Shown piece after piece: positions 30,225-42,400 of a stretch of 64,000 nucleotides of DNA. The translations under genes were made by a program, and so were the position numbers. Within the stretch, counting starts at the first letter, position 1. Every line of letters starts with the position of its first letter. The notes under the pieces are model-generated. The model was not told the origin of the DNA. It made no database searches and saw only the letters and a list, made by a program, of their open reading frames with translations. The DNA is from Rhynchopus euleeides (Eukaryota > Euglenozoa > Diplonemea > Diplonemida > Diplonemidae), in assembly GCA_963210315.1 (NCBI GenBank), contig OY723271.1, forward strand, positions 992,001 to 1,056,000, in the 5' to 3' direction.

Positions 30225-33200
30225 TCACTTCCTCATAGGGAGCTTCGCAGCGTACTCACGGTATTTCGCCACAAGGAATGGGGGCAGGAGGTTCTCGATC
30301 TGCTTCTTGTCAAACGCGGCGTATTTGCAGAAGCTTTCGAGGAAGAGGAGGCAGTTGCACACCTCGTGCGGGATGGTCTCCTTGTCCTTTTCCTTCAGCT
30401 TCGCCTGCATCGCCTCTGCCGTCGACATGACAGACCGGCAGTATTGGCAGAGGTAGGCAACGAACACGTCCTTCTCATCGCTGTGGAACTGCTTCAGAAT
30501 CGTGACAATCCCGACGACAAAAGGCGCGCCATCCAACACATCATCCTTCTTCCGCACCGTCAGCACGTCGATCTGCGGGTCGTAGTGGAAACGCCCCAGG
30601 TGGACCACAACGAGGGTGGACAGCATCAGCGCCAGGTTTGTGATGGGCTCTGCAGTGATGTAGATCTGTGTGAATGCATCGTTCATCCCACACTTCTCGA
30701 GGAATTCGGTGATCTCAGGCATGATGGGCTTGCGCCCATTCGGGTAGCGCCTGTTGTCAGGGTCTTTGTAATGCGCCTGCACATCGCTGAGCAGCGCGGC
30801 GTTGAGGCACTGCAGCGCGTTGTAAAGAGCGGCGGAGTCGAGCTTGCAGGCGAACTGCAGGGTCTTCTGGATCTGCTTCTTGATAAGCTGGCACCTCCCG
30901 ATCCGCACGATGCGCTCGACAACCGGGGGCCACACGCGCTTCCCCAGCTCCTCCGCCTTCTGGTAGGGCCCCTTTGCGTCCTTCGGGAGCGAGGAAGGCG
31001 GGTTGAAAATCTTGTTCATCTGCCCGAAGTGCGCCCGCATCGCAGGGTTGATGATGTCGCCCGCCAGCACCTTCCGCAGCAGCTGCAGGTCCTTCACGCC
31101 CATGAAGGAGAGCAGGCGGAGGGACCCCGCCATGCCTGCCGTGCCGATGGAGGAGTGCAGCACCTTGAAGGTGTGCAGGCTGACCACCGCGTGCCCCTTG
31201 TCGTTGTACCACCCGGAGAGGTGGTCGACGTAGGTAGTCTTGCGGCTGTCCGTCTGGAACAGGAGCTCCTGCAGCACCCGTCCCATGAAGTTGGAGTTCG
31301 GGTTCTCGGGCAGCCTGATGCGGATCTCCGATTGGTAGCTGTGGTGGTGGTGGTGGTGGCTGCTGTGAGGGCAGGCCAAAGCCCCAGGGGGCCGTAACAG
31401 GAGGGCAAGAGACACACGCTGCAGCATAACATGGGACTACCCACAGCTACCCACAGCAACAACACTACAATGATAAGGCATACCGGCTCTGGTATTCGTA
31501 GACCTTCTTAGTGAGGTAGTTGTTGGACTCCATCTCCACCGCGTGGTTGATGAGGCGGGAGAACTCCTCCTGCCAGATCTTCAGCCCGTAGACATTCATG
31601 TAGTCCTGCACATACTCGAGGGACACCTTGATGCCCTCGAGGCGCTTCGACAGCTGCGACAGGTGTTCCTCAAACGAGATATTCCGCTGGGCATTCTTGT
31701 CGGACTTCGTCTCCATGTGGTCAAACTTGATAGACGTGTGCAGGATGTTGCACAGGTTGTCCACCAACACCTTGCGGATCCCGTCCTCCAGAAGCTTCTG
31801 CGGCTCGATCTGGATGATCCCCATGAGGGTCTTCTCCATGGCGAGAATCCCTTCGGTGTACTTGGCAATCTTAAAGGTGGTCTTCGCCAGGTCGTACCGC
31901 TCATCCAGCTGCGCATACTCCTTCAGCTGGTCCTTCGGCAGCTTGGTGGGCAGCGGCCGCAGCACATCCCCCGTCATCAGGCGGATGATGTGCGTGAGCT
32001 GCTCGAACATCGAGATAGGGATGATCGCAAGCACGGTCCGCACGAAGTCCACCAGCTTCATGGAGTAGTACTCCCCCACGCTGTACATGTCCAGGCTGCG
32101 CGCCTCCTGGATACGGATCAGCGGGATCTCCATCATGGAGGCCAGCTTCAGGAAGGTCGAGCGGATCTCGATCACCAGGGAGGGGTCGCGCTTGATCTTC
32201 TCCTGGATCATCGGGATGTACTCCACGAGCACGTTCCACCCGTAGGAGAAGTCGCCGACAGTGCCGACCGCCACAACCACACGGTTCTCGATGTTGACAT
32301 ACCGCACCATGGTCTTCAACATAGTGCGGGTGTCCAGCAGGAACTGCTTCACCTGCAGGTTGGAGTAGACCTGGTGGTATTCCTCCACCTCTGCCAAAGC
32401 GGTGATGAGGTTTTGGATAAGGCGGCCCGCCTGTGTGCTGCTCTCATAGTCGAGGTCGTAGATGCGCTCCGCGATGTCGCTGAACCACTCCGCCAGGTTC
32501 TCCTCGACGTTCTCGCTGGCAAGCACCCCCTCCCCGGAGAAGAACTGCGACAGCTTCTCCATCTTGTCCCGCCCCGCCTCCTTCAGCTCGTCCCACTTCG
32601 CCGCCTTCTTGGCGATCAGCTCTGTGAACATCTCGCGGAGGAGGTACTCCAGCTGCGACGTCTTGAGCAGCAGCATCAGAATCTTCTCGCGTGTGACGTT
32701 GGCCATGACGAGTGCCTTTATTTTGGGGTCACGCGCCGTGCAGTGCAGCAGGAACCACCGCAGGACCACGTTGCAGTTCCGCACGCAGGGGAGCAGCGAC
32801 TGGTGGATCTCATCCAGCACGTAGCCCTCGTTCAGGACACCCTCACGGAGGTATTCGTCGAGCTGCTTCATCAGCTTCTGGAGGCGGTGTGCCATGAGCT
32901 GTTGGTAGTACTGCACGTTCTCGAGCTGCATCGTGTTCTGGATGGCCTTGGTGGCGGCCTTGTATCCAGCCCACTCAACAGTGAGATCCACCGTCATCCC
33001 CAAATTGATAGAGATGATCCAGTTGTCGGGGAAGTGCTTGTCGACAATCTCACGCATGACAGGCTTTGCATCCATGAGAAGCTTCGGCTTGAAGTAGAGC
33101 AGCACGTACAGCATCCCAGCTTGTGTGGCGAGGGCGGTCGACCGCTGCTCGGGTGCTGGGAAGTTGTAGGCCATCTGGTAGATGTCGTCGCTCCGGATCC

Positions 33201-34076
33201 TGCCGATGATCATGTCCACAATGTCATCCGGCACACGGACACGCGCGAAGTAATCCTCAGGATACCCAGTGGGGCGCTTGTCCTTGCTGAACCCTGTGTT
33301 GCGCACCAGCCTGCACACCTCATCGAGGTGCTCGACGTTGGTGCTGCCGCGGTACCGCATGAAGGTGATCAGCATCTTCTCACGCGTGTTGCCGGGGATC
33401 TTCTGGTCCAGCTGCAGCAGGATCACGCCGAAAAGGTACAGCGACTCTGCCATCAGCTGCTTCCCATCCTGGTTGACGAGAATCGACTCAAACGTCTGCT
33501 GGATGTAGTACCCATTGCGGATGTCATCCCAGAAGGCCAGCAGGTCGTTGATGTACTTCCATATGGACTCAAACAGGTTGTAGAACCGCGTCAGGATCTC
33601 CATGTGAGTCTCGCGGAATTCCTGAAGGTTGGTTGTGCACGTTGCGTGTATCGAGGGGGGAAAATACCACATTCCCTAACTCTGCTGCACAGGCCACAAA
33701 AACACGGACACCGCACGCCCCCCGAAACACGCCTGACACAGCAGCACACCCCCCCCCCCCACACACCCCTCCTTTCCCACGTTGCCACAAAACCGCCACC
33801 ACACAGAACACCAACCTACACCAACCAAACCCCAACCAATCATACCTCATCCTTCTCCATCAGCTGAGCTGAGTTGTTGATCGTCGCTTCATACTTGTCC
33901 TCGTCACTGAGGTATGTGAAGTCGAACAGCAGCTTGCTGTACTCGGAGGACTTGTCGCTGAACACAGGCGGGATGTTCTCCGACAGCCGACTCAGCTCTG
34001 CGATGATAGAGCTCCCGCGCGCAACCAGCTTCAGCAACTGCTGCCCGCACTTGTTCTCACCCCCGAGAAAATCCAT
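30225..34076 (-). CDS. WASHC5: Strumpellin, WASH complex subunit 5 (three exons)
   Basis: Exons 34076-33846, 33621-31484 and 31338-30225 splice to 1,160 codons, almost the length of human strumpellin (1,159). Introns are 224 and 145 bp with donors GTATGA and GTATGC and AG acceptors; phases 0 and 2 both restore conserved sequence (KDE/EFRETHMEI; YQSR/YQSEIRIRLPE). Homology runs end to end: MDFLGGENKCGQQLL, YIQQTFESILVNQDGKQL, VIGRIRSDDIYQ, MREIVDKHFPDNWIISI, KLASMMEIPLIRI, QLLEDGIRKVLV, YGLKIWQEEFSRLINH and LLFLESFCKYA are all close to the animal protein. It is an all-helical scaffold of the WASH complex, which activates Arp2/3 actin nucleation on endosomes for retromer-dependent sorting. No breaks are seen; the gene looks functional. 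The start matches the family N-terminus. Confidence 0.97.
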
Positions 34077-37000
34077 CGTGTACGCACCGCACCAGCGCAC
34101 TGGCGCCGCGTGGGCAGGATGACCTTACTACGCACCCACCAGGGGCAGGCACGAGGCAGCCGTGCCTGCAGGTGGCGCAGCCCACCTGCTGTCGTGGGGG
34201 TGCGTGGTGCCGAGGGGAAAACATAGCAGAAGAATCACAATGGGCTGCTGGCACGGCAAGACGGATATCGCAGCACACAGAGCAAATGATTGAGGGGGTG
34301 GAGATGGGGGGGGGGGTGTGGGGGTGAACAGCACATCCAGCACTGCAGAGTAGAGCAACTTCCCCCCCCCCACCGCAGTCTGCGCGGGGGGGGGGGGGGG
34401 TGACAGTGGTATTTGTATGCCTGAGCCGGAGGAAGGGGGGGGAGGAGGGGGCAGTGGTTCTGCAGCCCCACCCCTCCCCCTCGATAAAAACCAGGCAGGG
34501 GAGGGGGGGGGGGGTGATAGGTAAGTACAAAGACAACTGCTGTTCTCGACCATGTTCAAAACTGCTCAAAAATCAGGACGTCACTACCTCCAGCTGTGCA
34601 TGGCAAGGGGGGGAGGAGGGGGCAGTGGTTCTGCAGCCCCACCCCTCCCCCTCGATAAAAACCAGGCAGGGGAGGGGAGGGGGATGTTCCTGGTTCTGCT
34701 TTATGTTTCGTGGTTTCAACGCACCCCCTCCCCGCGTGGATGGGATGTGTCATGACATGACAACACCAACCACCGCGACAATAATTGTTCTGTTGGAATG
34801 CAGTGTCTCCCACACCACTGCGCGAAATGGGAGAGGGTGACCACAGAGATCATTCTTCGAAGGAAAAGGCACAGAAAGTTTCCCAGGGGAGGGATCTGCC
34901 GACAACGATCAAAAAAAAAAAGAAGAAATTGTGGTCTCCCTGAGATCCAACCTGGCGGATCCCGAAGTCAGAGACAAAGCGAGAGAGGGGTAGGGGGGGG
35001 GTGGGGCGGCGGTGGCAAATAAGAACAGAAATCCGGCACCACTCAAGGGAAGTACCCCTGGCCTGTCCCTCAGGGGAGACGAAGCACATCGAGTGGGCCC
35101 AAATAATGGCAACAAGGAGTGCACACAGCAAGCGGGGTGGGGGGAGGCCTGCACGGAGGTGCAACAAAATATCTCTCAAAAGGACGCCACCCAATGAAGG
35201 CAAGAAAGAAAGGAGAAGACGAGACAGAGAGACAGAGAGGAATACCATGGCGGGACAGATGCCACCCTACACAGTGCTCAGACGAGTTGCCCTGGGTGGC
35301 CGGCAGGAGTGTAAGGGTGACAAGGCAAAAAACCGCAGAAGGCAATGGGGAAGCATCCTATGCCACACGTTGTGCAGCTGATGCAGTACACACCGCCCCG
35401 AGTGGAAGTGGCTCTGCTGAACAGAGGATGGGTGGGAGGGCCTTTGTTCCGGGCACAGCCTTCTTCCGAGAGAGAGCGCAGGGCTGCTCTCAGTTCTGGG
35501 GGGTTATATGTCGTCTCGGCGAGAGATCAAGAAAAGATGGAGAGAGAATATTGGTTGTATCGGCCCACTCAGGCAGTGGCGCACAACTCGACTTGTTTTG
35601 CTTGCAGGCGGCGGATGGAGGTGGAGGCACAAATCGCCTCTCTCCCACAAAACACATAGTGTCTTCGCAACGCCAGGTTATTGCACCTGAGATCATTGTG
35701 TGCATCACAAAGTGCACCCTGTCGCGTTAGTTTTGGTGCCGACAACCCCAGGCATTGTGTGACTCTTGGATTCCCAATTGTTGCGCTCTGATTGCGCTCC
35801 GAATCCAAGCAATACTTTTCAGCTAGAGGAAGCAAAACTAGAGCCAGGGCACCTGCACAGACCCATGTTGTCCCCTGTTGTATTGGACACCTTCTGCGTT
35901 ATATTTGTTCGGCATATCGGCAATCACGCCACTCTCCACTCCCGGCAAGGGAATGCGAAGGGATGGAGGAACATCAGGGCCGCTCCGAGGTGGGGGTGAG
36001 GGGAACAAAGACCCTCACCCCCACCGCAACTCAATCCCGTCATAACCTCTCGACCCTTCGGCACCACCTGTAAGCTGTGTTGGGAGGGAGAGAGAGAGAG
36101 AGAGTCATGGAGCTGCCACCCCCGCTGTTCTCAGGGCAATTCCTAAACAGCGGTAAAATTACATCCCACGTTCCTGACCTGGGAAATCAACTGTTTTTGT
36201 TTGGTGCCCGCAGTGTTGCCCGAAGGCGTTGCACTCACGGAGTATTTGGCGCAATATTATTTTGGGATCGACGGCCAGCCTTGACATGCGCAGAGAGTAA
36301 AAGCAGGGGCCGTGACACATCCGCCAATACTGTTGAGAAGAGCCCTTTACAGCAAAAAAAAGGGCGTGAAGCCGATAACCAAAAGGGGTGAGGAGAAAGA
36401 CAACGGCGGGAGGAGAAAACAGTGGTGGTGATACGTAAAAAAGTAAGTGTGGTGATTGTTCGCAACGCGAGGCACAGAAGCCTCCAGACGTTGCAGATAC
36501 GTGTTTGCAGGCCCCACATGAGCAAGTCTCAAAGAACGGGGCAGGTTCTGCGGCGCTTCCCCACGCACAGATCCGGGGGGAAGGCACAATGGGGGGCACG
36601 TGATAAACATGTTGGGCAGTGAGAAGGACGGGGCAGGGGGGAAGCGGGAAGGGAAAGGGAGAGAGGTGGGCAGGGTGTATGAAACCCCGCAACTCACACA
36701 CACCCCACCCCCACCCCCTCCCCTCCCCCACACTTATGGAGACAGAGGGGAAAGATCGATGAGTATTCCTTGAAACTTGAACAATTTTTTTTTGCGCTTG
36801 TTCTTGTCTGGTGTGAACCCTCGCTGGCGACACTGCTGACCGGACGCCAAAAACATGTTTTCTTGTTGATGGCGGTTTCCCTTTCCTCTCACTGCACACT
36901 TGCTCCTCCCCCATAGAAACGGGATGGACAACGGGAGGCGAGGTTTCGTGTGGCGGGCCGACATCCCCCTCCTGAGGGAGAAGGACATGGGAGAGCGGGG

Positions 37001-38067
37001 CGGTGCTGGTGGTGGTGGAAGGTTGTGTGAGTGGGAGGCGGTGTGGGTGGGGTCTCCGCTTGTACCAAAGACGAGAGCGAAGCTCACCCGCCCCCACCAC
37101 CACCACCACCGCACACCCAATTTTGAGTTCTTCTTGAAGGGCACCATGCGTCAGTCGAGCTGTGAACGTGCAGTTTCCACCAAACAAGGTACAGATATCC
37201 AAATCTGGCTTGCGTTTCTTTTTCCCGACAGGAGACATATATTGCTTGACTTGACCCTGTGGACCGCTATATCTGATGATGAGATTTGTTGTGCTGGCGG
37301 CAGACGCCACCAGGTGAGATAAATAAGACACTGAACGGGGCCCACCTGCAGCAGAAAACCCTCTCTGCTGCTGAGCGCCATCGGATGAGCATTACTCGCA
37401 TAGAAAAAAAAAGGGTGAGGGCCGGGGGGGAAACAGCCCAAAGAAAGGAGGAAACGAAACCCCTGAGACACCGCCACCCCCTTGCCCTCAGAGCAGGGGA
37501 GGGGCGGCACGGTGCTCGGTCGTATCTCAGGGTCGATAATCGGCAGCAAAAAGAATGAAAAATAAGATGGGGGTTGTTGGAACCGCAAAGAGCTTTCAAT
37601 GGCAAGGTGGTTGCGAGGCACACCAGATACTGTGGGGAGTGCAGCCTCAGCCGCAGAGGGGCTCGCCCCATCCGCGGGCTGACTGTGGCCACTGTCCTGT
37701 GTGCCTACCAGAGACAAGCCTAGGGAAAACTCCCACCAGCTGGGCTTCACATTTGCCAAGGGCAAGGCGAAATAAAGGGAACACGAGAATCACACAGGCT
37801 TGAGAGGCCGTTTCGCGCTGTGTCCACAACTGTACGAGTGTAGCCCAGACTGGTTTGCTAGGACGGGCTCTGCACTGCTGTGGACTCCAGGGCGGAAAGG
37901 CCTTCCCTGTTGCCATGAGGCAAGCCCCCGGCAGGGTGTGACAAGGCGGCAAAGGGAAAAAATCAGTGTCGCCATCGCAAAAGGAAGGCGTTGACCGCCT
38001 GGCACTGTGAGGTGAGGAACAACTGGTGCTGTGCATGGCGGGTGGGGCGTATGGAGCTTGAGGGGCA
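34077..38067. other. 4-kb spacer between strumpellin and lipoxygenase
   Basis: Poly(G)/poly(C), GA and CA tracts dominate. A 390-codon minus-strand frame (36159-37331) is open but has no domain and odd composition, and I do not call it a gene. The lipoxygenase 3' UTR lies at the right edge. Confidence 0.5.
34421..34690. repeat. 85-bp direct duplication
   Basis: A block containing GGAGGAGGGGGCAGTGG, TTCTGCAGCCCCACCCC and TCGATAAAAACCAGGCAGG occurs at about 34430-34515 and again at about 34602-34690, nearly identical, just upstream of the strumpellin gene. Confidence 0.85.
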
Positions 38068-39876
38068 TCAGATGCCGATCGAGATCTCGACAACGCGCAG
38101 GTCGAAAGAGCGGAACAGGCGTGGCCTGTTTGCGTTGCGGCGGTCCACACGCGACTGGAATGCGGCCAGGTTGGTCTGGAAGTCGCGCCAGCGCTGCTTG
38201 TCGTCCTCAGCGGGGAGGAGGTGGGTGTAGTCGTCAAGCAGCTTCGGCTGTGCCAGCGACGTTGCCTCCATGATGAAGCGTGTGGTGAAGGCAGTGCGGG
38301 GCGTCCCGCACAGCTCGCCCTCGCGCCACGCCCACGGCGAGTGGCACGGGTCGGCGATCTCTGAGGAGATCTGCCCCACGTGTGCGTGGTTGGCGGTCAC
38401 CGTGTACACGAAAGTGGTCAGAATATCCTCCAGCCCCTCGCAGGTCAGCGCCTCGCCCACAGGCAGGTCGTTGCGCGGAAGGATTGAGTTAGCACGTGCC
38501 ACCCAGGCCTGCACACCATCGTCCGTCTTGCACTCGTTAGTGGTGTAGTTGTAGTAGGCACCGAGGTAGCTCTGGACGTACTGCTGAACCACGTCGTAGA
38601 AGTCGGAGCCGTCCTCGTGCAGGGGCAGCTGCACCTTGTCCTCTGCTGTGAAGCCCTGTGCCGCAAAGCGCTGCGGGATGGTTGCGAAGTCAAGCCCGCC
38701 CTCAGCAGAAGAGACAAACTCAAACAGGGCCTCCAGCCCTTCCTTCGTGAAGGAGGTGGAACGGTGCACAAGCCCGAACTCGTTGACAAGGGAGAAGGAT
38801 GCACGGTAGTTGATCTCCGCCGTGCGGAACGAGAAGGGGTGCATCAGCACACGCAGGGGGTGGTCCACAGCAAGCTCCTGCACGTTGCCCGTCACGATGG
38901 AGTTGGCGACGCTCAGGTGTGTCCAGTAGAGGTGGTCCACCACAGTGATCACAGCATTCAGCGTCCCCAGGAAGGCAAGCTTGGCCGCCTTGAACCCAAC
39001 CTTCGCCGGCACCTGGCACTTGCAAGGCTGCGCGCCAGCGGAGAGCGACCAGCACCTGAACCACCCGCCCAGCTCACGGCACTCGCCCCAGGACAGCCCC
39101 TCCTGCACGTGCTTCTCCCACCCGGGTGCAGAGGGGTAGTACGTTGCCCCCAGGCGCACGATGTGCGTCACCTGCCCATCCGCGTTGAAGTACGCGTCCG
39201 CCCCGTGGCGCGCAAACCCGGGACGCACCTCAAAGTTCTCAGCAAAGCGCAGGTACACTGCGTATGTGGCGCTCCCTGCATGCTCGTCCTCTGCACGCAC
39301 CTTCACCACACGGTGCTGTCCGATGCCCTTGAACACGTAGTCAGCAAAGCCCTGGTCGGTGTACTTCTCCTCACCCCACGGCACAAGCGTGCGCAGCGGG
39401 TTTGTCCCGGAACCGATCAGCGCATCGATCGACGCCTTTTTGTCCTCCCCCTCGTACCAGGACCCGCAGTGCCACGACGTGTGCGGGAAGGGCAGAGACT
39501 CCCCGAAGGCGATGCTCTCAGCAGCCTCATCCGACGACGCTGCGGGCCATGTCTCGTCGATCGTCGGCACCGTCACCTTCTGCGCCAGGCCCATCGTGGT
39601 GGAGGGCAGGGCAGAGGCCACCGTCGGGGGCACCACATACAGCGACGTCAGGTTGGGCCACAGCGCGTAGTTGTCCTGGTTCTGCAGCGCCAGCCCGCGT
39701 GTGAACTCGTCGAAGCGCAGCTTCTCGTTCACATCCGTAGGGTACGAGGGCTGCAGCAGGCAACGCCGCAGCTCGTCGAAGATCCCCCTGTACAGCCCGG
39801 TGGGTGGCGTCCGCAGGAACCTTGCATCAGCAGTGCCTGCCAGCAGCACCACCGCGACGAGGAGCGCCATGCGCAT
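38068..39876 (-). CDS. Lipoxygenase with N-terminal signal peptide
   Basis: A single-exon frame of 602 codons from ATG at 39876. MRMALLVAVVLLAGTADA is a clear signal peptide, so the enzyme should enter the secretory pathway; an ATG 39 codons upstream would mask it. Lipoxygenases use a non-haem iron to add O2 to polyunsaturated fatty acids. Ligands visible: H315 and H320 in DHLYWTH, H497 in ANHAHVG, and the C-terminal Ile (SIGI, residue 602). HPFSFRTAEINYRA matches the family's HP-x-R-x-NIN region. The residue four after H497 is Gly, so the usual Asn/His/Ser fourth side-chain ligand is absent or shifted. No PLAT/C2-like beta-barrel is evident in the short N-terminus. A Cys-rich stretch (CRELGGWFRCWS ... 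PCKC, about residues 266-287) may form disulphides. Confidence 0.85.
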   Translation of the reverse strand: MRMALLVAVVLLAGTADARFLRTPPTGLYRGIFDELRRCLLQPSYPTDVNEKLRFDEFTRGLALQNQDNYALWPNLTSLYVVPPTVASALPSTTMGLAQKVTVPTIDETWPAASSDEAAESIAFGESLPFPHTSWHCGSWYEGEDKKASIDALIGSGTNPLRTLVPWGEEKYTDQGFADYVFKGIGQHRVVKVRAEDEHAGSATYAVYLRFAENFEVRPGFARHGADAYFNADGQVTHIVRLGATYYPSAPGWEKHVQEGLSWGECRELGGWFRCWSLSAGAQPCKCQVPAKVGFKAAKLAFLGTLNAVITVVDHLYWTHLSVANSIVTGNVQELAVDHPLRVLMHPFSFRTAEINYRASFSLVNEFGLVHRSTSFTKEGLEALFEFVSSAEGGLDFATIPQRFAAQGFTAEDKVQLPLHEDGSDFYDVVQQYVQSYLGAYYNYTTNECKTDDGVQAWVARANSILPRNDLPVGEALTCEGLEDILTTFVYTVTANHAHVGQISSEIADPCHSPWAWREGELCGTPRTAFTTRFIMEATSLAQPKLLDDYTHLLPAEDDKQRWRDFQTNLAAFQSRVDRRNANRPRLFRSFDLRVVEISIGI

Positions 39877-40132
39877 TGCAATTATTCGTGCGTAGGCTTG
39901 GCAGATGGCGTATCTGCGGGGTGGCGGTGTGGGTTGGCTTGCCGGAGATCTCACAACACCCCAGTCAGGAGAAAGTGGCAAAGGCCTCTGCATGCATTAC
40001 CTCATGTCGAACACACTGCGCAACTTGATCCTGCTGCAATCTCCACCACAACGAACGGAGTGACCTACGTCGCTATCCCAAAACATCCCCGTCGAGCGGG
40101 AGGTGGCGGCGGGGGGGGGGGGGGGGGGGGTA

Positions 40133-41279
40133 GGGGGGGTCAAATGGGGGTGACAAACACGATTTTTCAAAAAACCGGCGCAGAGGCCCCAAAGCCCCCG
40201 TAAACCCTCCAAACCCCCCCAGATCGGTCCGGAAACCCATCGAACCCCACTTTTCCACCATTCCGGGCACCTCAGGTGCCCGAATTGGGGTACCTAAATT
40301 TTGTGCCACCGTTTGGTACCGTACAGTGCCACTGTGTGGGAGGTTGGAAAAGAAAATGCCCCAACACACCACATCTGAGGGTTGCAATGCATGTTGCTTG
40401 CCAACCACGTCATCCGGTGGGTGTCAGGCGCTATGTAGGTGGCATTAGCCAGGTCTTCGATGTGTTCTGGCTTGTATATATACCTCCCTGCCTGCGGCAC
40501 AGGCACTGCCTTTGTCCCCCACACCAGCCACAGAGAGCGTATTGTACTCGGTTCACGGTTGCTGATTCATTGTGATGCGTTGTATCCTCGAGTGAACGTC
40601 ACACACTAGTGGCACCACCACCCGCCATCCGAGAGCTGTATTGACTTTGCGCGCTTCCGTTGTATTCACCTCGCCACGCATATTGCACCGTTCAGTACCA
40701 GTGCTCTTGGGCCAGGCAAAGTAGACCGCAGCAACTACCAATTCTGGCACAATGGGTACCACGACAGCGCACTTCATGTGTTCCCGGAATGTACAGCTCG
40801 TGTTGCAACAGTCGTTGTCAACACATCCCGGTTGTGGAGCACTGCTGCACAGGAATCACACGACCATCTGGACTGTTCCGTACCTACAGGCAGCCTCCCG
40901 GTGCATGGTGGCAGGGAGGTATATATACAAGCCAGAACACATCGAAGACCTGGCTAATGCCACCTACATAGCGCCTGACACCCACCGGATGACGTGGTTG
41001 GCAAGCAACATGCATTGCAACCCTCAGATGTGGTGTGTTGGGGCATTTTCTTTTCCAACCTCCCACACAGTGGCACTGTACGGTACCAAACGGTGGCACA
41101 AAATTTAGGTACCCCAATTCGGGCACCTGAGGTGCCCGGAATGGTGGAAAAGTGGGGTTCGATGGGTTTCCGGACCGATCTGGGGGGGTTTGGAGGGTTT
41201 ACGGGGGCTTTGGGGCCTCTGCGCCGGTTTTTTGAAAAATCGTGTTTGTCCACGTAAAAGGGTGGCATTTGACCCCCCC
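40133..41279. mobile_element. Element D copy 1, 1.15 kb foldback, TA target duplication
   Basis: GGGGGGGTCAAATGGG at 40133 faces its complement at 41279. Arms of about 360 bp (40133-40492, 40918-41279) are nearly perfect inverted repeats around a 425-bp core. TA flanks both ends (40131-40132, 41280-41281) within a 20-base G tract. No coding signal; ORFs are the arms read in both directions. It is about 97% identical to the copy at 43180-44327, which lies in the opposite orientation. Confidence 0.92.
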
Positions 41280-41281
41280 TA

Positions 41282-42398
41282 GGGGGGGGGGGGGTGGGGG
41301 GATGGCGGGGGCCTGCAGCCACAGCGGCTCTCCACCCCCCCGTTGCATCGTGCGGATGGTCAGCAGACACGCGCTGACGAGCAAAAATCACACGTATACG
41401 AGAGAACAAACATTCTTCACCCTCCACACCCCCCCCCCCCACCCGCCACGCCTCAACACAAAATGCACAAGCATTCGGGGAGGCGGAACCACACACACAC
41501 AACTGCTGACCCCCCCCCACCCCCGCCCCGTTCCCCCCTGAAGTGCGCTCTCCTCCGTACTGCTGGAGGATGCGAGGCACGATGGTATTGCCACACACAC
41601 GCCCCATTGAGGCGACTACAGGTCACAGCTACTCACAGCTACCACCACAGTGGCACAGAGTAGGATATGAGAGTGCTTTGAGGCACCGTCTGTCGCCTTG
41701 ACAAGGCATCTTTTTGGAAACGTATGCGAGGGAAGAGAGGAAGGCAGGCGATTGGGGTTGCGGGTTGCAGCTGGGATCGGTGTCAGTTCGGTGTCAAGAA
41801 GAGTCGGGACACGCAGGGAGCACCACGACCACCCACCCGATCTTCCTTTGGATAATCAGAGATCAGAATGCACGTTGGGGGGATGGGGGGGAGGGAGGGA
41901 GGGATGCGGCGTAGGGAATGGTCAGAACGGCAGGTCAAACATGTATCAGGGATACCATGATTTGTATGACAGATCAGTAATGGTTGGGGCGTGGGGTGGT
42001 ATGGCTTGCCGAAAAGCGAAGGGCAAGACGAGTCTCCCTGGGCCTTGTGGCAATGTGGGTTCCTTTTTTTGAATCCTGTTGAGAGAGAGGGGGGGGAGGG
42101 GGGCTCCTATGGAATAAGAAGAAGGCGTTGGCAAAAAAGGTGCTTCAATTGTGCCTGGGCCTTTTCCCCCCTCGATTGTTTTTTTTGCCGTTGCTTTGGG
42201 CCAACGTTGTTTTCGTATGATATCGCACGAGCTTTTTTTTCTTCTCTCTCTCCCCCTCCCCCCCTCCCCACACACACGCGAAAGTAGTGTGCGCGAACTG
42301 CATGTAGTAAAGAAAACTAAACACGGTTGACAAAAAAAATCTCACAACACAAACTCACACCACGGCAAAACACTCCAAAAAATACCCCCCCCCCCCCC
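41282..42398. other. Spacer
   Basis: No gene seen. C-rich and G-rich tracts, CT repeat near 42240-42265; ends in a poly(C) run plus TA that is the landing site for elements C and D copy 2. Confidence 0.5.
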
Positions 42399-42400
42399 TA

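Noticed and set aside
36159-37331. A 390-codon minus-strand open frame
   Set aside because: No domain, composition follows the low-complexity DNA, several homopolymer-coded runs, no relation to splice signals; probably chance openness in GC-rich DNA.
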